From Aquabacterium sp. NJ1 (lineage in GTDB: Bacteria > Pseudomonadota > Gammaproteobacteria > Burkholderiales > Burkholderiaceae_C): a stretch of DNA of 64,000 nt. A program made the position numbers and the translations under genes. The notes under the pieces are model-generated. The model was given only the letters and a program-made list of their open reading frames with translations. It ran no database searches and was not told where the DNA came from. Location of the stretch: positions 1,240,001-1,304,000 of the forward strand of contig NZ_JRKM01000001.1 of the NCBI RefSeq assembly GCF_000768065.1, written 5' to 3'. This document shows, piece by piece, positions 1 to 8,324 of the stretch. Position 1 is the stretch's first letter, and each line of letters starts with the position of its first letter.

Positions 1-413
1 ATTTCGGAGGGCCAAACAGCCTTGAAGTCAGGCCACAACAAGGCGTTGTCGATGCTGCCCAGGTTGGGCAACACATGCAGGCGCGCCCAGTAGAGGGCAC
101 CGAAGAAGGAGCCAAAGAACATCACCTCGGAGAAGATGAACCAGGCCATGCTCCAGCGGAAGGACAGGTCGATGCGGTCGCCGTACAGGCCACGTTCGCT
201 TTCAGAGATGGCATCCGAGAACCACTGCTTGAGCACCACGGCCCACCAGATGAAGCCGGCCAGCACGCAGTAAGGCGCCCATTCAACGCCGTTGACCCAC
301 TGCCCGGCCCCCAGCACCACGAAGAACAGCCCGACGGCCGCCATCATCGGGTGCCGCGAGGGCCCCGGCACGAAGTAATAAGGGGCTTGCCCTTTGGTCA
401 CCGCAGTGGACAT
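1..413 (-). CDS. ctaE: Cytochrome c oxidase subunit III, N-terminal part (runs off window)
   Basis: Subunit III of the aa3-type cytochrome c oxidase, an integral inner-membrane protein that stabilises the catalytic core and its proton uptake. Only about 137 N-terminal codons lie in the window; the stop is beyond base 1. The ATG at 413 gives MSTAVTKGQAPYYFVPGPSR, followed by a hydrophobic stretch (MMAAVGLFFVVLGAGQW), which is the usual start of this family. It is the last visible gene of the minus-strand oxidase operon, 37 bases after the DUF2970 gene. The frame stays open to the window edge. The family call rests on this N-terminus plus the operon position. Confidence 0.9.
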   Translation of the reverse strand, partial: MSTAVTKGQAPYYFVPGPSRHPMMAAVGLFFVVLGAGQWVNGVEWAPYCVLAGFIWWAVVLKQWFSDAISESERGLYGDRIDLSFRWSMAWFIFSEVMFFGSFFGALYWARLHVLPNLGSIDNALLWPDFKAVWPSE

Positions 414-450
414 CTATGTGCTCCTCAAGAAACAACACCCGTCACGACAC

Positions 451-684
451 TCACTGGGCCACGCCGCTGGTGACGATCCATCGCACCAGCAAGACCAGGC
501 CCACAACAAACAACACGGCCGCCAGCACCCCTGCCACGATCACATGGACCGGGTTGATCTTGGCCACGTCCTGCGCATAGTCACTCGACTTGCGCACCCC
601 GAAGAAGGACCACGCGACCGCCTTGAGCGTCTGGCCAAAAGAGCCCTTGCGCTGGGAGGCATCGCGTAGATCGTCAGTCATCAC
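451..684 (-). CDS. DUF2970 family small membrane protein of the oxidase operon
   Basis: A 77-residue protein with a cytoplasmic-looking N-terminal half (KAVAWSFFGVRKSSDY) and one C-terminal transmembrane segment (about residues 48-70, VHVIVAGVLAAVLFVVGLVLLV). This is the DUF2970 pattern, found almost always between ctaG and ctaE in Betaproteobacteria. Its function is not established; the constant position suggests a role in oxidase assembly or stability. A second Met at residue 2 is an equally good start. It sits 6 bases after the ctaG stop, so the two are probably cotranscribed. Confidence 0.85.
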   Translation of the reverse strand: MMTDDLRDASQRKGSFGQTLKAVAWSFFGVRKSSDYAQDVAKINPVHVIVAGVLAAVLFVVGLVLLVRWIVTSGVAQ

Positions 685-690
685 ACACCG

Positions 691-1308
691 TCATACCGAA
701 CCCTTGGGCGCCATCGGCACCTTGCCCCCCACCTCGAAGAAGGTGTAGGACAAGGTGATGGTCGACACGTCCTTGGGCAATTTGGGATCGATCACGAACA
801 CGACGGGCCAGCGTTTGCTTTCACCCGGCTTGAGCGTGTGCTCGCTGAAGCAGAAACACTCCAGCTTGTTGAAATGCGAGGTGGCCTGCTTGGGGGCATA
901 GCTCGGGATGGCCTGGGCAGTCATGGTCCGGTCCTGCCGATTGCGGAACTCGTACATCACGGTGGTGACCTCGCCCGGGTGCACACGAACGGAGCGGACC
1001 TCGGACTTGAAATCCCAGGGGCCACGCGCATTGGCATCGAACTCGACCGTGATGGAGCGGCTCAAATCAACCTGGGTGTTGACCTTGCTGGAAGCCAACG
1101 CACCTGGCGACTGCTGCTCGGCCAGGGACAGCACATTGATACCCAGGGCTGTGCAGATGTGCTTGTAGAGCGGCACCATGCCATAGCCGAAGCCGAACAT
1201 CAGCCCCACGATCACCACCAGCTTGCCCACCATGTCCAGGTTGGCCCTGCGCAACCACTTGCGCTTGCGGCCTGCAACCTCATCCATCTGAAGGGCTTCG
1301 GTGCTCAC
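691..1308 (-). CDS. ctaG: Cytochrome c oxidase assembly protein CtaG/Cox11
   Basis: Copper chaperone that delivers copper to the CuB site of subunit I. The 205-residue protein has a short cytoplasmic N-terminus, one membrane anchor (about residues 27-47, LVVIVGLMFGFGYGMVPLY) and a periplasmic immunoglobulin-like domain with the copper-binding motif CFCF around residue 151 (LECFCFSEHTLKPGE). Length and motif are typical of the Cox11 family. It follows the tiny oxidase assembly gene on the same strand and precedes the DUF2970 gene, the usual betaproteobacterial order. Confidence 0.96.
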   Translation of the reverse strand: MSTEALQMDEVAGRKRKWLRRANLDMVGKLVVIVGLMFGFGYGMVPLYKHICTALGINVLSLAEQQSPGALASSKVNTQVDLSRSITVEFDANARGPWDFKSEVRSVRVHPGEVTTVMYEFRNRQDRTMTAQAIPSYAPKQATSHFNKLECFCFSEHTLKPGESKRWPVVFVIDPKLPKDVSTITLSYTFFEVGGKVPMAPKGSV

Positions 1309-1328
1309 GGCAGTTCAACCTGTTGGAG

Positions 1329-1454
1329 TCAATGGTGAGAGAACATCACCATCTTCGCGATGAAACCGACGAAGAAGGTCACGGCCACGGAAGCCAGGAT
1401 GAGCGCGAGCCTGAGGTTGCGCTGGCGGTCTTGCTCTTTCAGTCGGGTGCTCAT
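1329..1454 (-). CDS. Cytochrome oxidase small assembly protein (41 aa)
   Basis: A short ORF between ctaD and ctaG. It reads MSTRLKEQDRQRNLRLALIL and ends in KMVMFSHH before a TGA at 1329-1331. It has a charged N-terminal helix and one transmembrane segment (about residues 16-35). Very short single-pass proteins of this form lie at exactly this place in Burkholderiales oxidase operons and are annotated as cytochrome oxidase small assembly proteins. The function is inferred from position and family resemblance only. The gene lies 19 bases after the ctaD stop. Confidence 0.8.
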   Translation of the reverse strand: MSTRLKEQDRQRNLRLALILASVAVTFFVGFIAKMVMFSHH

Positions 1455-1473
1455 GGCGCCAGTCCTTTCAGGC

Positions 1474-3108
1474 TCAACCGATCACGCGCGTGGCGGTGGC
1501 ATCCAGCTTGGGCGGGTTCTCGAAAGTGTGGAACGGTGCGGGCGAAGGCACTTCCCATTCCAGACCTTCGGCACCATCCCAAGGCTTGGCCGGTGCCGGC
1601 TGGCCCTTGCCACGCATGGCGGGGATCATCACCACGAAGATGAAGAAGACCTGCGCAAAGCCGAAGAAGAAGGCCCCGACGGACGCGATCGCGTTGAAAT
1701 CGGCGAACTGCATGGGGTAGTCGGCATAACGACGTGGCATGCCAGCCAGACCCAGGAAGTGCATGGGGAAGAAGGTCACATTGAACGCGATCAGCGACCA
1801 CCAGAAGTGCAGCTTGCCCTTCCACTCAGGCACCATCACGCCTGTCCACTTGGGCGCCCAGTAGTAGAAGCCTGCGAACAGCGCAAACAGGGAGCCGGCC
1901 ACCAGCACATAGTGGAAGTGCGCCACCACGTAGTAGGTGTCCTGAATCTGGATGTCGATGGGCGCCACAGAGCAGATCAGGCCCGTGAAGCCACCCATGG
2001 TGAACACGAAGATGAAGCCCACCGCCCACAGCATGGGGCTCTCGAATGTCATGGAGCCGCGCCACATGGTGGCCACCCAGTTGAAGATCTTCACGCCCGT
2101 GGGCACCGAGATCAGCATGGTGGCGTACATGAAGAACAGCTGACCCGTCACCGGCATGCCGGTGGCGAACATGTGGTGGGCCCACACGATGAAGCTCAGG
2201 ATGGCAATGGAGGCCGTGGCATACACCATCGAGGTATAGCCAAACAGCTTCTTGCGGGCGAAGGCCGGCACGATCTGGCTGATGATGCCGAAGGCCGGCA
2301 AGATCATGATGTAGACCTCGGGGTGACCGAAGAACCAGAAGATGTGCTGGTACATCACCGGGTCACCGCCACCGGCGGGGTTGAAGAAGCTGGTGCCGAA
2401 GTGGCGGTCCGTCAGCGTCATGGTGATGGCGCCGGCCAGCACAGGCATCACGGCGATCAGCAGGTAGGCGGTGATCAGCCAGGTCCAGGCGAACATTGGC
2501 ATCTTCATCAGCGTCATGCCGGGTGCGCGCATGTTGAGGATGGTCACGATGATGTTGATCGAGCCCATGATCGAACTGGCCCCCATGATGTGCATCGCGA
2601 AGATGCCGGCGTCCATCGAGGGGCCCATCTGCAGGGTCAGCGGCGCGTACAGCGTCCAGCCGGCAGCAGGTGCGCCACCGGGCAGGAAGAAGGAGCCCAC
2701 CAGCAGCAAGGCCGCCGGGATCAGCAGCCAGAAGCTGAAGTTGTTCATCCGCGCGAAGGCCATGTCGGACGCGCCGATCTGCAGCGGGATCATCCAGTTG
2801 GCCATGCCCACGAAGGCCGGCATGATGGCGCCGAACACCATGATGATGCCGTGCATCGTGGTGAACTGGTTGAACATCTCGGGGTTCATGATCTGCAGAC
2901 CCGGCTTGAACAGCTCGGCACGAATGCCCAGCGCCAGCACGCCGCCGATCATCAGCATGGTCAAGGAGAACAGCAGGTACAGGGTCCCGATGTCCTTGTG
3001 GTTGGTGGCATAGACCCAGCGGCGCCAGCCATGTGGATGACCGTGGTCATCGTGGGCATGGGCGTCATGGTGGCCGTGGCCGCCATGGTCAAGAACTGTG
3101 CTGCTCAT
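1474..3108 (-). CDS. ctaD: Cytochrome c oxidase subunit I
   Basis: Catalytic subunit of the aa3-type terminal oxidase; it reduces oxygen to water and pumps protons across the inner membrane. The 544-residue protein has about 12 membrane helices. The metal ligands are visible: the haem a histidine in FTTMHGIIM, the CuB histidine and cross-linked tyrosine in GHPEVY, the CuB pair in VWAHHMFATG, and the haem a3/haem a histidines in VVAHFHYVL. A His-rich N-terminal tail (about residues 8-28) precedes the first helix. It follows ctaC by 39 bases on the same strand, so the genes form one operon. Confidence 0.98.
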   Translation of the reverse strand: MSSTVLDHGGHGHHDAHAHDDHGHPHGWRRWVYATNHKDIGTLYLLFSLTMLMIGGVLALGIRAELFKPGLQIMNPEMFNQFTTMHGIIMVFGAIMPAFVGMANWMIPLQIGASDMAFARMNNFSFWLLIPAALLLVGSFFLPGGAPAAGWTLYAPLTLQMGPSMDAGIFAMHIMGASSIMGSINIIVTILNMRAPGMTLMKMPMFAWTWLITAYLLIAVMPVLAGAITMTLTDRHFGTSFFNPAGGGDPVMYQHIFWFFGHPEVYIMILPAFGIISQIVPAFARKKLFGYTSMVYATASIAILSFIVWAHHMFATGMPVTGQLFFMYATMLISVPTGVKIFNWVATMWRGSMTFESPMLWAVGFIFVFTMGGFTGLICSVAPIDIQIQDTYYVVAHFHYVLVAGSLFALFAGFYYWAPKWTGVMVPEWKGKLHFWWSLIAFNVTFFPMHFLGLAGMPRRYADYPMQFADFNAIASVGAFFFGFAQVFFIFVVMIPAMRGKGQPAPAKPWDGAEGLEWEVPSPAPFHTFENPPKLDATATRVIG

Positions 3109-3147
3109 GAAATATCCTTTCCTGATCCCGTTGAGGCCACGCCCGCA

Positions 3148-4326
3148 TCACTTGCGTGCGGCCAGCACTTCGGACGGCTGCACCGTCTGGCCGGTCTTGT
3201 TGGACCAGTGGTTTTTCGTGAAGGTGATCACTGCGGCGATCTCGGTGTCAGACAACTGCTTCCAGGAAGGCATGATGTTGTTCTGGCCATTGAGCAGCAC
3301 GTGGATCTGGACAGCCTTGTCTTCGCTCAGCACCTTGGGTGAGCCGTCCAGCGGTTTGACGGCCCCACCACCCTTGCCGTTGGGTTGGTGACAAGCGGCG
3401 CAATTGGCGTTGTAGACCTTCTCGCCGCGGGCCAGCAGGTCAGCTTGCGTCCAGACCTTGTTGGGGTCATCGGCCTTGGCGGCCATTTCTTTCTGGCGAT
3501 CGGCCACCCACTTGCTGTAGTCCTCGGCGCTCAGCACCTTGACGTGGATGGGCATGTAGGCGTGTTCCTTGCCGCACAACTCGGCGCACTGGCCGTAGTA
3601 GTCGCCCGTCTTCTCGGCACGGAACCAGGTGTCGCGCACGAAGCCAGGGATGGCGTCCTGCTTGATGCCGAAGGCCGGCACCATGAAGGAGTGGATCACG
3701 TCGTTGGCCGTGGTGATGATGCGCACCTTCTTGTCGACCGGCACCACCAGTGGGTTGTCGACCTTGAGCAGGTAGTTGTCACCTTGGGGCGTACCAGCGT
3801 CAGACAGGGCGCGCTGAGAGGCATCCAGCGTGGAGATGAACTGCACGCCCTCGCCTTCGCCCTTGATGTAGTCGTAGCCCCACTTCCACTGGTAGCCCGT
3901 GACCTTCACCGTGAGATCGGCGTTCGTGGTGTCCTTCATGGCCACGACCACCTTGGTGGCAGGCAGGGCCATGCCGATCACGATCAGGAAGGGGATCACG
4001 GTCCAGACGATTTCCACGGTCGTGGACTCATGGAAATCCGCCGACTTGTGGCCCTTCGATTTGCGGTGGGCGTAGATCGAGTAGAACATGACCCCGAACA
4101 CCAGCACGAAGATCGCCGTGCAGATGTAGAGCATCATGTAATGCAGGGATTGCTGCTCGGCCGCGATCTTGGTGACCGGTGGGGCCAGATCAAGCTGGCG
4201 CACGGCAGGCCCGCCCGGCAGATCACCAACAGCCCAGCTCGCCTGGGTCATCAAGCCCAGCACGGCCAGCGAGGCCGCCTGCCCCATGGAGGTCACTCGG
4301 GACTGGAGTCCACCCAGGGACGACAT
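3148..4326 (-). CDS. ctaC: Cytochrome c oxidase subunit II with fused cytochrome c domain
   Basis: Subunit II accepts electrons from cytochrome c at its CuA centre. From the ATG at 4326 the product is 392 residues: signal peptide (MSSLGGLQSRVTSMGQAASL, cut after about ASWA), two membrane helices, a cupredoxin domain with the CuA motif CAELCGKEHAYM, then a cytochrome c domain with CAACH and a distal Met (IMPSWKQL). This is the caa3-like fusion common in Betaproteobacteria. The frame stays open upstream to 4548, but that extension looks unlike a protein. The 4326 start gives a proper signal peptide but has only a weak ribosome-binding site. First gene of the oxidase operon. Confidence 0.93.
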   Translation of the reverse strand: MSSLGGLQSRVTSMGQAASLAVLGLMTQASWAVGDLPGGPAVRQLDLAPPVTKIAAEQQSLHYMMLYICTAIFVLVFGVMFYSIYAHRKSKGHKSADFHESTTVEIVWTVIPFLIVIGMALPATKVVVAMKDTTNADLTVKVTGYQWKWGYDYIKGEGEGVQFISTLDASQRALSDAGTPQGDNYLLKVDNPLVVPVDKKVRIITTANDVIHSFMVPAFGIKQDAIPGFVRDTWFRAEKTGDYYGQCAELCGKEHAYMPIHVKVLSAEDYSKWVADRQKEMAAKADDPNKVWTQADLLARGEKVYNANCAACHQPNGKGGGAVKPLDGSPKVLSEDKAVQIHVLLNGQNNIMPSWKQLSDTEIAAVITFTKNHWSNKTGQTVQPSEVLAARK

Positions 4327-4519
4327 CCGACTCACTCTGCACCCAGGATCTTTGATCATGTCTTGGCTCGTCAAGGATTGAACGCGGTCACTCATGCAGG
4401 GCATGGGAAAGATCTGGCGCCTGACCGGACGCCAGTCGGCCCCGGCAAGCCTCGGAAAATTGCTCCGAAGCCGGGTTCGACATGGCTTGATGCGGTGCAC
4501 CATCCAAAATATCAAAACC

Positions 4520-4548
4520 ATTCTAGCCACCCACTTGAGGTGTCTCAA
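4520..4548 (-). promoter_or_regulatory. Putative sigma70 promoter of the cytochrome oxidase operon
   Basis: Read on the minus strand, TTGAGA (4548-4543) and TAGAAT (4525-4520) are separated by exactly 17 bases, a close match to the housekeeping promoter consensus. Transcription would begin near 4513 and leave a leader of roughly 185 bases before the ctaC start at 4326. Inferred from sequence only. Confidence 0.5.
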
Positions 4549-4633
4549 TACGCAATCCAGCCCGATGTGCTATGAATAACCCGCAGTTCTGGCAACAATC
4601 AACGCGTGGCGATACAACGACGCCACAACCCCA

Positions 4634-5587
4634 TCAGGGCTTGTCCTGCTTGCGGACCATGCGTTTCATGTCGTCCAGAGACACACGGGCCTCGGACGCC
4701 ATCTTGACGCGCGGCATGGGTTTGATCGCGTGGCCGTAGACCAGCTCCACCGTGAGGCCCAGGCGGCCATCGGGTCGCGTCAAACGTGCAGCGAGCTCCT
4801 CCTGCAGGCGCGCCTGCCAGCGTGGGGTACGCAGCCCCGGCATGCGCCCGAGCGCCACATTGCCCCCCCAGGTGCGCAACTCCTGCAACATGGCCTCGGG
4901 TGTGGCCCAGGTCAGCGTCAACCGCTCCATGTCCATGACGGGGTCAGCGAAGCCAGCCTTGACGAGCTCGTCGCCCAGGTCATGCATGTCGACAAAGTCG
5001 ATGGTGGGCAAGGCCCAGCCCAGCGCCTGATAGACCGAACGCAGCTCACGCGCCGTGTCCGGGCCCAGGCCTGAGCACATCAGAAAACCATCCACCGCCA
5101 GGTGCCGGTGCCACTGCGCCATCAGCGCAGGCAGGCTGGGGTGGGCGTGCAGGCTCATGTTGGCCCAGAGCATTTGCGCACCATCCGGCAGATGCCCGGC
5201 AGACAACAGCGCCTCGCTCGACCAGGCCTGAGGCACCTCACGACGCCACAAGGTCTTCCAGGAGCGCGTGGCACCCTGCGCCAACTCAGCCTGGCTGCGC
5301 TGCCTCAAGCCCTCTGTGGGCTCAACCACCCATCGCTGGGCCTGCGGGTAGCGTGCCTGCACCAGTTCGGTACCCGCACCCAGAAAGGCCGACCAATCGA
5401 TCCAGGAGGTGGGCTCCAGCTTGATGGGCGCCAGCTTGTCCGCCAGGCGGCGGGCGGCCTCCTGGTGCAACCAGGGCACTTGAGGCAACAAGGCCAGGCG
5501 ACGGGCCTGCCGCTGCAGTGCCACCTCGCTGGGCGAGCAAGGCGGCGAAGAAGAGGCATCCAAAGGGGGCAACTGAATGGGGGACAT
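4634..5587 (-). CDS. BioC-like SAM-dependent methyltransferase
   Basis: A 317-residue protein resembling the BioC group (malonyl-ACP O-methyltransferase, first step of pimelate formation for biotin). The N-terminal half covers the Rossmann-fold region, but motif I is poorly conserved (SAFLGAGTEL instead of DLGCGTG). A BioC-like segment follows (LWANMSLHAHPSLPALMAQW, then HRHLAVDGFLMCSGLGPDT), as does a later DMHDLGDELVKAGFADPVMD element. It is divergent from comF, and this bioC-comF pairing next to cox genes recurs in Burkholderiales. No other biotin gene is in the window, so the exact substrate is uncertain. Confidence 0.7.
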   Translation of the reverse strand: MSPIQLPPLDASSSPPCSPSEVALQRQARRLALLPQVPWLHQEAARRLADKLAPIKLEPTSWIDWSAFLGAGTELVQARYPQAQRWVVEPTEGLRQRSQAELAQGATRSWKTLWRREVPQAWSSEALLSAGHLPDGAQMLWANMSLHAHPSLPALMAQWHRHLAVDGFLMCSGLGPDTARELRSVYQALGWALPTIDFVDMHDLGDELVKAGFADPVMDMERLTLTWATPEAMLQELRTWGGNVALGRMPGLRTPRWQARLQEELAARLTRPDGRLGLTVELVYGHAIKPMPRVKMASEARVSLDDMKRMVRKQDKP

Positions 5588-5652
5588 GGAACGCGACTGA
5601 CGGCCCCAATCGGGGCGATGTTGCCCGAAAGGCCGCTCAGTATATTGAGTGG

Positions 5653-6426
5653 ATGCTTTCCGCCTTGTTCACAAGGGCAAATCACGCCCGCCTCACCCTG
5701 GCCCGCGCGGCCGCACCGGCCAGCCAGTGCCACCTGTGCCGCACCTGGCAAAGCGAACCGCTGTGCGCAGCCTGCATTCAGGCCTGGCGGCCGAGCACGC
5801 GCCGCTGCCTGCGTTGTGCCATCGACCTGCATGACGATCACCCGGACACCATCTGCCAACGGTGCGAGGATCAATCACCGGAGTTCGATCGTGCCGTGGT
5901 CGCCGTCGATTACAGCGGCCCCTGGCCGGGCCTGCTGGCCAGGTTGAAGTTTCAAGGGGGCACCGCACTGGCCTGGCCCCTGGCCCGACTGCTGGCCGAG
6001 GCCGTTCAGCACAGGCTGGGCAACACAAGCCTGATCATCCCCGTTCCGCTTTCGCCGCAACGATTGCGGGAGCGCGGCTACAACCAATCCTGGCTGCTGG
6101 CCAGGCAGGCCGGGCAATACCTGGGCATTCCTGCATGCACAGGCCTTCTGGAGCGACTACGCCATACCCCGCGCCTGATGAGCTTGTCTGCCGAAGAGCG
6201 GCTGAAACAGATCCAGGCAGCATTTCAGGTCGCGCCCAACGCCCTGGCCAAACTGGCCGATCAGGACATTGCCATCGTGGACGATGTCATGACCACCGGC
6301 GCCACGCTCAATGCCTGCGCACAGGCGCTTCTCGCTGCCGGCGCACGCAGTGTGTCGGTCTGGGCCGTGGCACGCACCCCCGTTGATACCAGATCAGACC
6401 AGATGGATACCGCCACTTCGGCTTGA
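5653..6426 (+). CDS. comF: ComF family phosphoribosyltransferase-like protein
   Basis: ComF-family protein, linked in other bacteria to uptake of transforming DNA; the biochemical reaction is not settled. From the ATG at 5653 it is 257 residues. An N-terminal zinc-ribbon-like set of cysteines (CHLC, LCAAC, CLRC, ICQRC) precedes a PRTase fold with the PRPP-binding loop IAIVDDVMTTGAT near the C-terminus. The frame is open further upstream to 5518, but that part overlaps the divergent methyltransferase gene; 5653 is the sensible start and leaves 65 bases between the two start codons. Confidence 0.9.
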   Translation: MLSALFTRANHARLTLARAAAPASQCHLCRTWQSEPLCAACIQAWRPSTRRCLRCAIDLHDDHPDTICQRCEDQSPEFDRAVVAVDYSGPWPGLLARLKFQGGTALAWPLARLLAEAVQHRLGNTSLIIPVPLSPQRLRERGYNQSWLLARQAGQYLGIPACTGLLERLRHTPRLMSLSAEERLKQIQAAFQVAPNALAKLADQDIAIVDDVMTTGATLNACAQALLAAGARSVSVWAVARTPVDTRSDQMDTATSA

Positions 6427-6499
6427 CTTTCAACGCGGCGTTTCACACGGTTGAAATGCCACCCACCTGGCGAAAACCACTCAACCAGGAATATGAACC

Positions 6500-7306
6500 A
6501 TGCGTACTTCCAGTTATCTGGCCACGGTTGTGGCCATCGTCTCGGCATGTGCGCCCCACGCCCAGGCAGCCAGCTACCACTACAACTTTGAAGCCATCGC
6601 CAGCGGCGATGTCAACGGGCCTGTGAACGGATCTTTCAGCGTGGACCTGAGCCAGATTGCCCTGACCCAGACCGTCACGCGAGCCGATGGCGCCACCCTG
6701 CTCTACCAGCAGGAGGAGGCCGAACTCTACTATGGCGAATGGGGCTTGATCGACTGGCAACTGGCTGGCGACATGCGGCGGGGCGGCTCCATCGGCGCAC
6801 CTGCTGGCGCCACCATCATCCGGACGCTCCTGCCCAACGGCAGCAGCACGCTGACCCTGAATACATCCGCGGCCTTCTCGCACGGCGCCATGGGCTCACA
6901 AAGCTTGGTGCTGACCTATTCCAGCCCAGATGATGCGCTCTTCACGCACCCGGAAAGCCTGCCACCGCTGGAGAAGTTCAAGTCAGCCACAGGCGCCTAT
7001 GAGTACTTTTACGCTGCGTCGTACAGCGACCCGCTTGAAGGCCGGAAGTTCGCTTTCACGGTCACGTCGACAACCGTGCCCGAGCCTGCGGTGTTGAGCA
7101 TGGCGCTAGCCGGCCTGCTGTTGTTGGGAATCAGAAAAAAAGCAGGCCGTCAAACACTAAGCATCGCGGCCCATAATCTGACGCCAACAGACTTTCGCCT
7201 GACCGTCCATGATCAAAAGCAGAGAACCCAGTCAACAGGAACGCGGCATGCTGGTCGCCATGTTCAACCAGCGCCAATATGCCGAGGCCGAGGCCTTCGC
7301 GCGTGA
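6500..7306 (+). CDS. PEP-CTERM sorting-domain protein with apparent 3' frame extension
   Basis: A secreted protein with a signal peptide (MRTSSYLATVVAIVSACAPH, cut after about AQA), a beta-rich body and a PEP-CTERM signal at about residues 194-217: VPEP, a hydrophobic helix (MALAGLLLLG), then basic IRKK. Such proteins are processed by exosortase; no exosortase gene is in the window. A good ribosome-binding site (AGGAA) precedes the start. Oddly, the frame runs about 50 residues beyond the basic tail and overlaps the next gene by 98 bases. A run of seven A at 7134-7141 lies in the tail: removing one A gives IRKKQAVKH and a stop at 7158-7160. The true end is therefore probably near 7160. Confidence 0.8.
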   Translation: MRTSSYLATVVAIVSACAPHAQAASYHYNFEAIASGDVNGPVNGSFSVDLSQIALTQTVTRADGATLLYQQEEAELYYGEWGLIDWQLAGDMRRGGSIGAPAGATIIRTLLPNGSSTLTLNTSAAFSHGAMGSQSLVLTYSSPDDALFTHPESLPPLEKFKSATGAYEYFYAASYSDPLEGRKFAFTVTSTTVPEPAVLSMALAGLLLLGIRKKAGRQTLSIAAHNLTPTDFRLTVHDQKQRTQSTGTRHAGRHVQPAPICRGRGLRA

Positions 7307-8324
7307 ACAAACCCGTCAATACCCCAAACACCCGTTGGCCTGGAAGGTACTGGGCGCATCGCTGCAGAAGTTGGGGCGTGTGGCCGATGCCTTGCCGGCC
7401 ATGCAGAAAGCCGCCGTACTGATGCCCAAGGACCACGAGGCCTTCAACAACCTTGGGGTCACGCTCAAGGACCTGGGCAAGACCGAGCAAGCCATTCACT
7501 GCTACCGTCAGGCACTGGCCTTGAAGCCCGACTATGCCGACGCCCACGGCAACCTGGGCGCCGCGTTGCGCGAGCAAGGCAAGCTCGCCGAGGCGCTGGC
7601 CTGCTACAAGCGCAAGCTGGCCCTGGCCCCGCATGACGATGAAACCCGGCACCACGTCGATGCCTTGTCGGGGGTCACCACCACGGGCGCGCCCAGCAAG
7701 TACATCGAGGGTGTCTTCGACAACTACGCGGCCAAGTTCGACCAGCACCTCACCCAAGCGCTGGGATACAACGTGCCGCAACGCATGGCCGAGCTGCTGG
7801 TGCAGCACCACAACCGGCCTGCCAACGCCAGACCACGTGTACTGGACCTGGGCTGCGGCACAGGGCTGGTCGGCGCGGCGCTTCAGGGCATGGAGGCCGA
7901 ACTCATTGGCGTGGACCTGTCTGGCGGCATGCTGCAACAGGCACGCGCCCGCGGCATCTACCAGGACTTGCTGCAATCCGATCTGGTACCCATGATGCAG
8001 TCGCAAGCCGATGCCAGCTTTGACATCGTGACGTCTGCCGACGTGTTCGTCTATGTGGGCAAGCTCGACGAAGTCGTGCAGGAGACCAGGCGCCTGCTGA
8101 AGCCGGGTGGCCTGTTTGCCTTTTCGGTCGAGTCCTTCGAGCCTGGCCCACAGGATGAAATGGGTTTCAAGCTGGAAACATCCGGCCGCTATTCACATGC
8201 GGCCAGCTACCTCACGGCGCTGGCCGCACGCCACGGCTTCACGGTGCTGGCCACCCAAACCGTGACCATTCGGGTGGAACAAGGGCAAGCCATCATGGGC
8301 CAGCTTGCCCTTTGGCGTGCCTGA
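7209..8324 (+). CDS. TPR-repeat protein with C-terminal SAM methyltransferase domain
   Basis: A 371-residue two-domain protein. Residues ~10-150 form about four tetratricopeptide repeats (for example AFNNLGVTLKDLGKTEQAIH and AHGNLGAALREQGKLAEALA), a protein-docking scaffold. Residues ~165-370 form a class I methyltransferase with motif I VLDLGCGTGLVG, followed by the acidic ELIGVDLS. The KYIEGVFDNYAAKFD linker is typical of TPR-methyltransferases of this family. The substrate is unknown. The start has only a weak ribosome-binding site and lies inside the extended reading frame of the preceding PEP-CTERM gene. Confidence 0.85.
   Translation: MIKSREPSQQERGMLVAMFNQRQYAEAEAFAREQTRQYPKHPLAWKVLGASLQKLGRVADALPAMQKAAVLMPKDHEAFNNLGVTLKDLGKTEQAIHCYRQALALKPDYADAHGNLGAALREQGKLAEALACYKRKLALAPHDDETRHHVDALSGVTTTGAPSKYIEGVFDNYAAKFDQHLTQALGYNVPQRMAELLVQHHNRPANARPRVLDLGCGTGLVGAALQGMEAELIGVDLSGGMLQQARARGIYQDLLQSDLVPMMQSQADASFDIVTSADVFVYVGKLDEVVQETRRLLKPGGLFAFSVESFEPGPQDEMGFKLETSGRYSHAASYLTALAARHGFTVLATQTVTIRVEQGQAIMGQLALWRA

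Noticed and set aside
1360-3342. Long plus-strand ORF (660 codons) opposite ctaD
   Set aside because: His/Arg/Gly-rich shadow frame antisense to a clear oxidase subunit; no ribosome-binding site and no protein-like motifs.
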